DNA of 53,468 nucleotides, from contig JAEETL010000018.1 of assembly GCA_016290325.1 (NCBI GenBank), forward strand, positions 1-53,468, given 5' to 3'. This DNA is from Muribaculaceae bacterium. Its GTDB lineage: Bacteria > Bacteroidota > Bacteroidia > Bacteroidales > Muribaculaceae. Below are positions 17,122 to 25,628 of the stretch, in pieces (positions within the stretch are counted from its first letter, which is position 1; each line of letters begins with the position of its first letter). The position numbers and the translations under genes are program-made. The notes beneath the pieces were generated by a model. The model did no database searches, was not told the origin of the DNA, and worked only from the letters and a program-made list of their open reading frames with translations.

Positions 17122-18732
17122 TTAGAAGCCCTTCCAGGTTTGGAGCCAGAAATCGTGGGCCATTTGTTGCCAACGATAGGCGGCAGCACCGAGGTAGTCG
17201 GCAGTCTGGTCGTTGAGGTAACGGGCGGCTTTATCCTTGTCCTGGGTGTTCAGGTCTTGCCATGTGCGTTCGATCATGGGGAGCTCGCGCAAGCCTTTCT
17301 CGAGGAAATGGTCGCGGGCAGGCTCAAGGGTCTTGCGGAAGGCGCCCCAACGCAGTGAGGCGAGGCGGTTAGCCTTGCGGAACTGCCACAGGACGGTATG
17401 GTCATCCTCAGCACCATGGCCACACACCTTCAACGACGCGGGCAAATCTGTATTACCACAGAAGATGGGGAGCCTAGGGCTCTGTCCAGGGTTGTCAAAC
17501 GCCACCCAAGCTACGCCGCCCACCTCGTCGGGGAGCCAGGAGCGCAGTTGGATGACCGTGCTGTAGGAGCACCAGGGGACGCTCACCGTGCGGGTCCACT
17601 TCATTGCAGAGTCGCCCATAGCATAGAACATCGCCAGTTGCTCGTTGGTAATCCAGGGATTGGCAACGGGCGAGACGATGCTGTCGGGCTCATTCTCGAC
17701 GAGGTTGCCCTGCTTGTCCTTGCGCTTGGGGTTAGGAATGCGGTGACGGCCGCTCAGGTCAAGCGGCGTACCCTCATAGTAGCTGCCCAACAGGCGTGAG
17801 ACTTCCTCAACGCTGACCTTGCGGTCGGGCTTGATGCTCACGGGCAAGTTCTGGATGGTATCTGTCAAATTCAGTGACGGAGCGAGTTGCTGCATGATGT
17901 AAAGCTCGCGGATGCTGTAGTTCTTGATCTCTTTGAGATAATTGGCACCGCTATAGGCCTTCCAGAAACAGAAAGGCACCTTGCCATCCCAGAGCTTGAG
18001 TTTACGGGCGACATCAAACACATTGGCCGATGCCATATAGCGGTCAGGATCGCTCAAGTCGAGTTCACCGATGCGGGAGATGTTGGCCGAGACGGCAATC
18101 TCGTCATCGGGGATGCGGACAGCGGCCCAAACGGCCCCTACCCTCTTAGGACCCTCACCAAAGATCTCGAAAAGCCATGCCTCGTTCTTGTCAGCTATCG
18201 TGAGGCACTCGCCACTGTCACCGTAGCCGTATTTTGTCGCCAGATCGCCCATCAGGCGGATGGCATCACGGGCGGTAGAGCAGCGCTCGAGAGCGATGCG
18301 AGCCAACTCCTCGATCATGAAAATGCCTTTCTCGTTGCGCAGGGTATCACGTCCCGAGATAGTGGTCTCGCCCATTGCCAACTGCTTCTCGTTAAGGCAG
18401 GGATAGGCCGTGTCGAGGAAGCGATAGGTGTGGTGCACCTGGGGAATGACGCCCAAACGGGGCATTCCCGTGCTGTCCCCCGCCGACATGGTGTGGAAAC
18501 GGTTCTTATAGACGGCAGTGACGGTGTCGCGCTCATAGTCGCGAGCGGGCACAATGGCCATCCACGTGCGATAACGAGCGTCACAGGTGTGTGAAGTGAT
18601 GACCGAGCCGTCGGTCGATGCCAAACGGCCTACCATGATGCTGGTGCAAGCCTCAGTCATGTACTCAGCTTCCTGAGCACCAGCCAAAAAACCAATGGCC
18701 ATCACGAGAATGGCAGTAACAATGTGTTTCAT
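17122..18732 (-). CDS. Exported C69-family dipeptidase
   Basis: A 536-residue peptidase of family C69 (PepD-like, Ntn fold). The signal peptide ends near residue 20 (FLAGAQ) and a short propeptide EAEYMTEA precedes Cys29 in CTSIMVGRLASTDGSVITSHTCD, the conserved N-terminal nucleophile block. Further family features are YGDSGECLTIADKNEAWLFEIFGEGP and VWAAVRIPDDEIAVSANISRIGE. It should cleave dipeptides in the periplasm. Because propeptide removal exposes the Cys, maturation is likely autocatalytic. A TACCTTTG box on the minus strand (complement of 18762-18769) lies about 30 bp upstream. The CDF gene follows at 19 bp. Confidence 0.9.
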   Translation of the reverse strand: MKHIVTAILVMAIGFLAGAQEAEYMTEACTSIMVGRLASTDGSVITSHTCDARYRTWMAIVPARDYERDTVTAVYKNRFHTMSAGDSTGMPRLGVIPQVHHTYRFLDTAYPCLNEKQLAMGETTISGRDTLRNEKGIFMIEELARIALERCSTARDAIRLMGDLATKYGYGDSGECLTIADKNEAWLFEIFGEGPKRVGAVWAAVRIPDDEIAVSANISRIGELDLSDPDRYMASANVFDVARKLKLWDGKVPFCFWKAYSGANYLKEIKNYSIRELYIMQQLAPSLNLTDTIQNLPVSIKPDRKVSVEEVSRLLGSYYEGTPLDLSGRHRIPNPKRKDKQGNLVENEPDSIVSPVANPWITNEQLAMFYAMGDSAMKWTRTVSVPWCSYSTVIQLRSWLPDEVGGVAWVAFDNPGQSPRLPIFCGNTDLPASLKVCGHGAEDDHTVLWQFRKANRLASLRWGAFRKTLEPARDHFLEKGLRELPMIERTWQDLNTQDKDKAARYLNDQTADYLGAAAYRWQQMAHDFWLQTWKGF

Positions 18733-18810
18733 AACGTCATTAAATCTTTTATTTTATTGGGCAAAGGTAGTGATTTTTTCCTGATTTCCACGCCTCTTGA
18801 CAAAAGGAAA

Positions 18811-18836
18811 GCAGCCCGGACTAAAAGCCGGGCTGC
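18811..18836 (-). terminator. Intrinsic terminator after the MBG-like protein gene
   Basis: A perfect 9-bp GC-rich stem, GCAGCCCGG at 18811-18819 with CCGGGCTGC at 18828-18836 and an 8-nt loop. On the minus strand it is followed by TTTCCTTTTG. Confidence 0.8.
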
Positions 18837-18867
18837 CTTGATATCGGATTAATGTACCTGTGAATGA

Positions 18868-20346
18868 TTACTTCACGATGTACTTCTTACCGTTGTGGAT
18901 GTAGAAGCCAGGAGTGCTGGGAGCAGCTACACGCCTACCATCGCTGGTATACCATGCGCCGTTGTCCTCGTTAGCTACAGAGATCTCCTCAACGCTTACA
19001 ACCTCATCGATAATGAAGGTGATGGTCAGGATACCGATGGTATTCTCGTCATAGTCACCCTCAGCAACAACTACAGTGTAAGTACCGGGCATGATGTACT
19101 CTTCATCAGCACCAACCAGAACGGGCTCACCATTTACGATAACCTCGAAGGTCTTAGGAGCACCGTCATAGGGGAAGCTGGGAATTGCATTCTCAACAGT
19201 GTAAGAACGAACGTCGATCCAGCTCAGGCCCTCCAGATCGGTATAGTTGTCCATACCATCGGTAAAGCGCAGTTTGAGCACGTGGTCGGTAGTGCGCTCC
19301 TGGTTGAAGAACATGTCGAAGGGCAGGTCATAGTCCTCACCAGAAACCAAAGCGGTGGGAATGCGGTGCCAGGTGTTCTCGTCATCGACCTGATACTCGA
19401 TGTAACCTTCCTGACCATAGGGGTGCTCATAGTAACCCCAGATGTGTGCGGGATGTGCAACAGCGAGGTCATTCCAGCCCTCGAAGTCGTAAGCCTCAAC
19501 ATTGTAGGTGAATACATCCTCACCGGGAACGATGGGCTCCTCAAAGTCAACCTCACCAACGCTGATCAGATAAGACAGCTCGATGGACTCACCAGCCTCA
19601 ATGACACGGTTCTTCCAGCAGAAGCCAAGACCACTATCATAGCTGCCGTTCTCTACCATATAGTTGGAGCCAGCACTGTAGTCACCAACGATTGCATTTG
19701 CGGAGTAATTGGTAGCGTAGTAACCAAACCAGTAGTCATCGGCAGGAGTTACGCCAGTGATACCCTCACCGAAGAGAGCGCAAAGCAGAGGAGCACCTTC
19801 CTCATTGCGATACTTCATCTTGATACCATAAGTTACATCACTGTTGTTTTTCAGGCGAGAAAGAGGAGCATAGTCGTTATTACCGATCATGATGTCACCC
19901 CAAACACCGGCATCAATGGTCACAGCCTCATCGTTGGTGTTCGTCAGGGTATAAATGATCCTTGCGCAAACATCACCCTGAGGCTCAACACGTGCGGTCA
20001 TATTCACACCATTGGAAGAAGTACCATTCAGGGCGTTCAGATAGGTTGCAGCATTATTGCCCACCTTCAAGGCTGCAATAAAACCAGCACCAGGGCCATA
20101 AGCCTGGTAAGTTGACGAATAATACAGACCATCAATCTCACCCAGGAGACTAATACCATACTGATAACCGGGACCTGCTGCAGAACGATAGTCGATGTCA
20201 TAATACAGTGAGGTCTCACCTACCTGCTCGAAGCCAGCGGGCAGCGTGCTAAAGATGGATGAACGTGCAGGCACTTTCTCTTCTTGAGCGTTCATAACGA
20301 AAGCGCCAGCAAGCAAAGCGATTAAAACAAATGTAAACTTTTTCAT
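18868..20346 (-). CDS. Exported protein with MBG-like domain and short C-terminal sorting-like tail
   Basis: A 492-residue protein with signal peptide (MKKFTFVLIALLAGAFVMNAQ). The central region (about 50-290) is beta-rich and unrecognised. Residues 380-450 (SFPYDGAPKTFEV, GTYTVVVAEGDYDENT, ITFIIDE) resemble the MBG Ig-like domain of bacterial surface proteins. The last 25 residues, GAWYTSDGRRVAAPSTPGFYI followed by NGKKYIVK, resemble a compact version of the type 9 secretion C-terminal tail (LDGR..PGxYIxNGKK.IVK), common in exported Prevotella-like proteins. It is probably surface-exposed or secreted, with unknown role. It is transcribed alone from the promoter at 20482-20512 with a leader of roughly 130 nt. 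Confidence 0.75.
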   Translation of the reverse strand: MKKFTFVLIALLAGAFVMNAQEEKVPARSSIFSTLPAGFEQVGETSLYYDIDYRSAAGPGYQYGISLLGEIDGLYYSSTYQAYGPGAGFIAALKVGNNAATYLNALNGTSSNGVNMTARVEPQGDVCARIIYTLTNTNDEAVTIDAGVWGDIMIGNNDYAPLSRLKNNSDVTYGIKMKYRNEEGAPLLCALFGEGITGVTPADDYWFGYYATNYSANAIVGDYSAGSNYMVENGSYDSGLGFCWKNRVIEAGESIELSYLISVGEVDFEEPIVPGEDVFTYNVEAYDFEGWNDLAVAHPAHIWGYYEHPYGQEGYIEYQVDDENTWHRIPTALVSGEDYDLPFDMFFNQERTTDHVLKLRFTDGMDNYTDLEGLSWIDVRSYTVENAIPSFPYDGAPKTFEVIVNGEPVLVGADEEYIMPGTYTVVVAEGDYDENTIGILTITFIIDEVVSVEEISVANEDNGAWYTSDGRRVAAPSTPGFYIHNGKKYIVK

Positions 20347-20481
20347 TTTAAAATTGTTTTAAAAGTTAATAATGAAATATAGTTAATAAACACGTATTAT
20401 CACTCTCTTCAAGTCCTAGAATCCAGTTACTTACATTATTTATGCGCTATTAATGGGACAGGATCAACTTGATTTTGGTCG

Positions 20482-20512
20482 CAAATATACAAAATATTTA
20501 ATAGCCGTGCAA
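20482..20512 (-). promoter_or_regulatory. Promoter of the MBG-like protein gene
   Basis: On the minus strand, TTG (complement of 20510-20512) is 20 bp from TATATTTG (complement of 20482-20489), an exact -33/-7 consensus match. The resulting leader to the start codon at 20346 is about 130 nt; no regulatory RNA is recognised in it. Confidence 0.75.
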
Positions 20513-20600
20513 TAATCTTTGTAAAAATTATTAACAAAAAATAAAAAGCTATTTTTTTGATAAATAATTATACTGTATAAATGACGAGCAATTACCGACG

Positions 20601-21914
20601 TTACTTGCTGAGAATCAGCTCCAAAATCATATCTACCCCCGTGGGAACCGAAGGCAACTGGATGGTGATACCGTCACCAGTAGCGGTATAGGGCAAACGG
20701 CTCTTGTCGCTGAACAGGCAGGCCTTCTTCACCCGCTTACCACTCAATGGGAGATAAATGGCATTGTCCTTGAGGTTAAGGATGTGGACATAGAGGGTTT
20801 TGCCTCGCTGGGTAGTCACACCCCAGTCGTGGGGCGGAATGATGCCACCGCGTGTGCCATAAATGGTCTCACCATTCACGCGCATCCACTCGCCCAACTG
20901 GTGCAGACGCTCGACAGCCTCATCGGGCAGACAGCCATCGGGACGCGGGCCGACGTTGATGAGCAGGTTGCCATTGCGGCCAGCGGCGCGCACGAGGGTG
21001 CGGATAATCTCGTCACCACTCTTATAGTTCTTGTCGGTGATGCGGTAACCCCAAGTCCAGTTCATCGTCATACAGGTCTCGAGGGGCAGCTGGCTGATGC
21101 CATTCTCACCCGAATATCCGGCAGTGTTCTCGCCGGGCACATCCTGCTCAAAAATCTGGATATCTTCGCCAGGGAAGGGCACCTCGTGGTGGTTATTGCC
21201 TATGAGACACGAGGGCTGCAGGCTGTGGATGAGTGCATACTGTTCATCGAGCTGCCAATCAAATGGCACGGGATCGGTGTCGTGCTCCCACTTGCCGTCA
21301 AACCAGATGGCACCTATGGGGCCATAGTTAGTCAGCAACTCGGTCAACTGGGTGTTCATGAACTTGTAGTAGGCTGGCCAATCGGTCGTCGAGGGGTCGT
21401 GGGGCAAATCATTCTGGTGGCGGCCCAACGGGTAGTCCAGGCGATGCCAATCCAAATGGGAATAGTAGAAATGCAACTTGATGCCGTGGCGCTGACAAGC
21501 ATCGGCGAGTTCCTTGAGCACATCGCGCTTGAAAGGCGTAGCATCGACGATGTTGTAGTCGCTAGCAGCGCTCTTGAACATCGAGAAACCGTCGTGGTGG
21601 CGCGAGGTGATGGTGATGTAGCGGGCGCCAGCATCCTTGATGGCACGCACCCACTCGTCGGCATTAAAACGCGAAGGATAGAAGCCCGCTGGCAACTGGG
21701 CATACTCGTCGCGGTTGATTTTCTTGTTGAGCATCACCCACTCGCCGTCGGCGAGCATCGAATAGACACCCCAATGGATGAAAACTCCCAGTTTGTTGTC
21801 TTGGAACTCCTGGCGGGCGCGCAGATTCTCCTCGGTGGGTACATAGGTTGACTGTTGGGCGGCTACACCTAGCCACGCTGCTACAAGCAGGATTGTGATT
21901 GCGATAGTTCTCAT
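20601..21914 (-). CDS. Alpha-L-fucosidase, GH29
   Basis: A 437-residue exported glycoside hydrolase of family 29 with a signal peptide (LLVAAWLGVAAQ). Diagnostic parts are FIHWGVYSMLADGEW near residue 45, YITITSRHHDGFSMFKS near 100, and GAIWFDGKW, in which Asp206 is the expected catalytic nucleophile. WTWGYRITDKNYKSGDEII and LLINVGPRPDG complete the barrel. It removes alpha-L-fucose from host or plant glycans. The start lies 2 bp after the carboxylesterase stop, so the two are translationally close in one transcript. The acid/base residue could not be placed with confidence. Confidence 0.95.
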   Translation of the reverse strand: MRTIAITILLVAAWLGVAAQQSTYVPTEENLRARQEFQDNKLGVFIHWGVYSMLADGEWVMLNKKINRDEYAQLPAGFYPSRFNADEWVRAIKDAGARYITITSRHHDGFSMFKSAASDYNIVDATPFKRDVLKELADACQRHGIKLHFYYSHLDWHRLDYPLGRHQNDLPHDPSTTDWPAYYKFMNTQLTELLTNYGPIGAIWFDGKWEHDTDPVPFDWQLDEQYALIHSLQPSCLIGNNHHEVPFPGEDIQIFEQDVPGENTAGYSGENGISQLPLETCMTMNWTWGYRITDKNYKSGDEIIRTLVRAAGRNGNLLINVGPRPDGCLPDEAVERLHQLGEWMRVNGETIYGTRGGIIPPHDWGVTTQRGKTLYVHILNLKDNAIYLPLSGKRVKKACLFSDKSRLPYTATGDGITIQLPSVPTGVDMILELILSK

Positions 21915-21916
21915 AA

Positions 21917-23692
21917 TTATTGATCGTTATTTTGGTTTTTTCTTTTGAAACGGCGGCGCAGCTTGACGATGAGCCAAACGCAAAGCAACAGGATGGCCAG
22001 CAACGCACAGATGCTGACACCCACATACCACGGCGCCTTATCGAGCAAGTCGCTGAAGATGGGAGAGATGTATTCTTTCATGAGCGGGGCGATGAGTTCG
22101 CGTTGCTCTTTAAGCAGGTCATTGGCCAGCTTGATAGTGTCGCCCAAGACCATTGTCGGACGCTGCGTGAGCTCATAGGAGGGCCAGTAATGGGCAGGGG
22201 TGCTGGGATTACCTGTAGCAGCGAAATTGACCCACATCTGCTGCACCTCACTCGCCAGTTCGGGATTGTAATCGTCACCCGACTTGATTTGCTCACCCGT
22301 GTTGAGCACATAACACACCTCGGAGCCATGGCACGAGCCATAAATGGGATCCTTGAGGGGATGGGTCCAGTAATATATATATGTGCGTCCACCGGCTGCC
22401 GCATGGCGCTGTGCCATTTCGATGGCGGGTCCGCGGAACATGAGGTCGTTCAACAGTTCGGCCACGGGCCAGGGATTGCCATCGGGGACAATCTCAAGAA
22501 AACGGCTTGCATTTTTACTCTGCACGCTGTCAAATGACATGGACAAATAGCGGTACCACAGCTGCACGGCCATATCAAAATCCTCCTCGCCACCCATCGC
22601 GTCAATCCAGTAGCGCGCCTCGTCGGCTGTGGTGCCCATGAGCATGTCGATGCCGGCATTAAAGCCGTCAAAGCGGCTGTAAGGGTCCTCGGGGACGACC
22701 TTGCCGTCACGCTCGGGGAAACGGAAAAACTGGCCCACCTCGTCGTTGAGGGCAATGATTTCGTCATGGGTGAGTGCCTGCAAGTCGGCCACGGTCTTGG
22801 CACCTGTGGCATCGAGCACACGCTTGGTAAGGCTTTGGCAATCCTCACGGCTGCTAGTCAAGGCCACACTACCGCTCTGCATGATGGCACGGCGGAACAG
22901 ACCCTGTGCCTCATCAATGCTGGCCAACAGAGAGACGCTTCCCGCCCCTGCCGAGTGGCCAAAGATGGTAACGTTATCAGGATCGCCGCCAAAGGAAGCA
23001 ATATTCCTCTTGATCCATCGCAGCGCCTCAACCTGGTCCAACAGACCCAGGTTGCCACTGCAAGCAAACTCTTTGCCATCGGGCAATGAGGAAAGATCTA
23101 AAAAACCAAGCAAGCCCAGGCGGTAGTTGAGGGAGACAAACACGACCTCAGGGTGGGCTTTAACAAACTTGTCTCCCCAGTTGCGGGGATTCGCTGTGCC
23201 GTCGCTTACATAGGAGCCACCATGGATCCACACCATCACGGGACGATGTGCCGTACGCATTCCATCGGCTGCAGTCCAGATGTTGAGCGTCAGGCAATCC
23301 TCGCCCTGGGGATAGAGCGATGCGGCATTGCCTTGGGAGCGGAACTGGATAGATGTATGGCCAAAATACTTTGCCTCGCGCACGAGACGGCTATCAGGCT
23401 CAGGCTTGGGCTCACGCCATCGGCGGTCACCAGTGGGCTGTAAAGCGTATGGGATGCCCTTAAAGGCCATTAAGCCATTCTCGTAGCTGCCCACAAATAT
23501 GCCGTTAGTTGCCTCGACGGCCAACGAATCGGGGTAATCACCCTCAATAGTACGGTTCTCACCATATAGCGCCATCATGCGCTGTCCCAACTCCGAAGGC
23601 AGTTCGTTTTCAACCGATGTCTCCTGCTTGCTGCAGCACGAGGTCAAAAGCGCCATCGCCAGCAACAAAGCCGATAAAAAAGTTGTTCTCAT
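21917..23692 (-). CDS. Lipoprotein carboxylesterase type B with C-terminal membrane anchor
   Basis: A 591-residue alpha/beta hydrolase. The start at 23692 gives a lipoprotein signal (MRTTFLSALLLAMALLTSCCS); the open frame to 23782 has no signal and is not used. Family blocks are GIPYALQPTGDRRWREP, EDCLTLNIWTA, VMVWIHGGSYVSDG (oxyanion hole), FVSLNYRLGLLGFLD and FGHSAGAGSVSLL with the nucleophile Ser in GHSAG. After the catalytic domain comes a membrane helix (YVGVSICALLAILLLCVWLIV) and a basic tail, unusual in this family. It likely removes ester groups, such as acetyl, from glycans before the GH29 fucosidase encoded 2 bp downstream acts; that pairing is inferred from position. Confidence 0.88.
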   Translation of the reverse strand: MRTTFLSALLLAMALLTSCCSKQETSVENELPSELGQRMMALYGENRTIEGDYPDSLAVEATNGIFVGSYENGLMAFKGIPYALQPTGDRRWREPKPEPDSRLVREAKYFGHTSIQFRSQGNAASLYPQGEDCLTLNIWTAADGMRTAHRPVMVWIHGGSYVSDGTANPRNWGDKFVKAHPEVVFVSLNYRLGLLGFLDLSSLPDGKEFACSGNLGLLDQVEALRWIKRNIASFGGDPDNVTIFGHSAGAGSVSLLASIDEAQGLFRRAIMQSGSVALTSSREDCQSLTKRVLDATGAKTVADLQALTHDEIIALNDEVGQFFRFPERDGKVVPEDPYSRFDGFNAGIDMLMGTTADEARYWIDAMGGEEDFDMAVQLWYRYLSMSFDSVQSKNASRFLEIVPDGNPWPVAELLNDLMFRGPAIEMAQRHAAAGGRTYIYYWTHPLKDPIYGSCHGSEVCYVLNTGEQIKSGDDYNPELASEVQQMWVNFAATGNPSTPAHYWPSYELTQRPTMVLGDTIKLANDLLKEQRELIAPLMKEYISPIFSDLLDKAPWYVGVSICALLAILLLCVWLIVKLRRRFKRKNQNNDQ

Positions 23693-23885
23693 TGTCTGTT
23701 GATGAATTGTCAGCGCAAAGATAATGAATTTCTTATCAATAAGTATCACTTTTGATGCAGAAGAACAGCGGAACAGGCTCACTTTTTGCTGACCGGCATG
23801 GTTGAGGTTGAGATTTTATTTGTTCAGTTGCTTGGGGAATTGATTTATTGTTGTAATTTTGTGGTAGATTTTATGAGATTACTGA

Positions 23886-24866
23886 ATGATTGAACGACAC
23901 ATTATCATTGAGGACGTGGACCCCGTGACTTTCTATGGGGTGAACAACAGCAACATACAACTCATTCGCAACCTGTTTCCCAAATTGCGCATGGCAGCGC
24001 GGGGAAGCGTCATCACGGTCATTGGCGACGACGGAGAGACGGCTGAATTTGAGCAAAAGATCCACTCGCTAGCCGACTACTGCGCACAATATAACACCCT
24101 CCCCGAGGACGTCATCATTGACACCATAAAGGGCACACCGCCCAAACAACTGAAGATGGACGACGTCATCGTCTATGGCGTGAACGGCAAGCCCATCAGC
24201 GGGCGCACACCTAATCAACAACTGCTGGTCAAGATGTTTGCTAACAACGACTTGACCTTTGCGCTAGGTCCCGCAGGAACGGGAAAGACCTATTTGGCCG
24301 TCGCACTGGCTGTGCGCTCCTTGAAGAACCGCGAGGCGCGCAAAATCATCCTCTCGCGCCCTGCTGTCGAGGCTGGTGAGAAACTGGGCTTCCTGCCAGG
24401 AGACATGAAAGACAAGATCGACCCCTACCTGCAGCCGCTCTATGACGCATTAGAAGATATGATACCGCAAGCCAAGCTCAAAGAATACATGGAGAACAAC
24501 GTCATCCAGATCGCGCCGCTGGCCTTTATGCGCGGCCGCACACTGAATGATGCCATCATCGTCCTTGATGAGGCTCAGAACACCACAACCCACCAGATCA
24601 AGATGTTCCTTACCCGCCTGGGTATGGGCTCGAAGATGATCGTCACGGGCGACACTACCCAGATTGACCTGCCCCGCAGCACGACATCGGGCCTGATTCA
24701 CGCCCTGCGCGTGCTTGATGGCGTGAGAGGCATCGGCAAGGTGGAGTTTGAGAAGAAAGATATCGTGCGACACCAGCTGGTACAGAGAATCGTAGAGGCC
24801 TACGAGCGCTACCACGAGGAGGAAAAACTATTCAGGGAAGATCATCCTAACGACAAGCAGGCATGA
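23886..24866 (+). CDS. ybeZ: PhoH-family ATPase (YbeZ-like)
   Basis: A 326-residue PhoH protein. An N-terminal KH-like/nucleic-acid-binding part (residues 1-100) precedes the ATPase core with Walker A GPAGTGKT at about residue 128, ILSRPAVEAGEKLGFLPGD, Walker B IIVLDEAQN and VTGDTTQIDLP. In other bacteria this group works with YbeY in rRNA processing. It overlaps the next gene by 4 bp (ATGA), indicating translational coupling with menG. Confidence 0.95.
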   Translation: MIERHIIIEDVDPVTFYGVNNSNIQLIRNLFPKLRMAARGSVITVIGDDGETAEFEQKIHSLADYCAQYNTLPEDVIIDTIKGTPPKQLKMDDVIVYGVNGKPISGRTPNQQLLVKMFANNDLTFALGPAGTGKTYLAVALAVRSLKNREARKIILSRPAVEAGEKLGFLPGDMKDKIDPYLQPLYDALEDMIPQAKLKEYMENNVIQIAPLAFMRGRTLNDAIIVLDEAQNTTTHQIKMFLTRLGMGSKMIVTGDTTQIDLPRSTTSGLIHALRVLDGVRGIGKVEFEKKDIVRHQLVQRIVEAYERYHEEEKLFREDHPNDKQA

Positions 24867-25609
24867 GCAGCGACAACGGCAACCGCGTCGAGCAAGTTAC
24901 CCCCTATGGTGACGGAGGCAAAACCGAGCAGGTGAGGCAGATGTTTGACAGCATTGCACCCGCTTATGACTTCATGAACCGCGCGATGACACTGGGCATC
25001 GACATCTGGTGGCGCCGGCTCGCAGTCAAGCGGCTCAAACGGTTGAAACCCGAGGCCATCCTTGATGTGGCAACGGGCACCGGAGATTTTGCTATCCAGT
25101 TGCACAATTCCCTGCATCCAAACCACATCACGGGCATCGACCTGTCACAGGGGATGCTCGACGAGGCACGACGCAAGGTCAAAGAAAAAGGGCTAGGAGA
25201 GTCCATCAGCTTCGAGCAGGGCGACTGCATGGCGCTGCCCATGCAAGACGGCTCATTTGACGCGGTGACCGTGGCCTTCGGAGTGCGCAATTTTGAGCAT
25301 CTGCAGCAGGGATATGAAGAAATGGCTCGAGTGCTCAAGCCCGGCGGCATGCTGTGTGTGCTGGAACTATCCACGCCTAGAAATCGGATCATCCGCTGGT
25401 TCTATGACCTTTATACCCTGCACATCATCCCCGCCATTGGCGGACTGAAAAGCGGCGACAAGAGCGCTTACCGCTACTTGCCACAAAGTATCGCCGCCGT
25501 CCCTCAGGGCGACGAAATGCTGCAGCTCATGCGCAACGCTGGGCTGCGTGACACCTGCTGCAAGCGCCTCACCCTAGGCACTTGCACCATTTACACGGCA
25601 GTGAAATAG
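24863..25609 (+). CDS. menG: Demethylmenaquinone methyltransferase MenG/UbiE
   Basis: A 248-residue class I SAM methyltransferase. UbiE-family features are MFDSIAPAYDFMNRAMTLGID at residue 30, SAM-binding motif I ILDVATGTGDFAI, VAFGVRNFEHLQQGY and the C-terminal block GDKSAYRYLPQSIAAVPQG. It methylates demethylmenaquinone in the last step of menaquinone synthesis. The start codon overlaps the stop of phoH (ATGA at 24863-24866). Confidence 0.95.
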   Translation: MSSDNGNRVEQVTPYGDGGKTEQVRQMFDSIAPAYDFMNRAMTLGIDIWWRRLAVKRLKRLKPEAILDVATGTGDFAIQLHNSLHPNHITGIDLSQGMLDEARRKVKEKGLGESISFEQGDCMALPMQDGSFDAVTVAFGVRNFEHLQQGYEEMARVLKPGGMLCVLELSTPRNRIIRWFYDLYTLHIIPAIGGLKSGDKSAYRYLPQSIAAVPQGDEMLQLMRNAGLRDTCCKRLTLGTCTIYTAVK

Positions 25610-25628
25610 TTAGGAGTTATCACTAAAC

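Noticed and set aside
18895..20115. 406-codon open frame antisense to the MBG-like protein
   Set aside because: No recognisable domain; the minus-strand gene has signal peptide, promoter and terminator in the right places.
20347..20600. AT-rich region between GH29 and the MBG-like gene as an RNA gene or origin
   Set aside because: Apart from a clear promoter it shows no stable hairpin, iteron or known RNA signature.
20784..21851. 355-codon open frame antisense to GH29
   Set aside because: The GH29 gene is unambiguous and the antisense frame has no motif.
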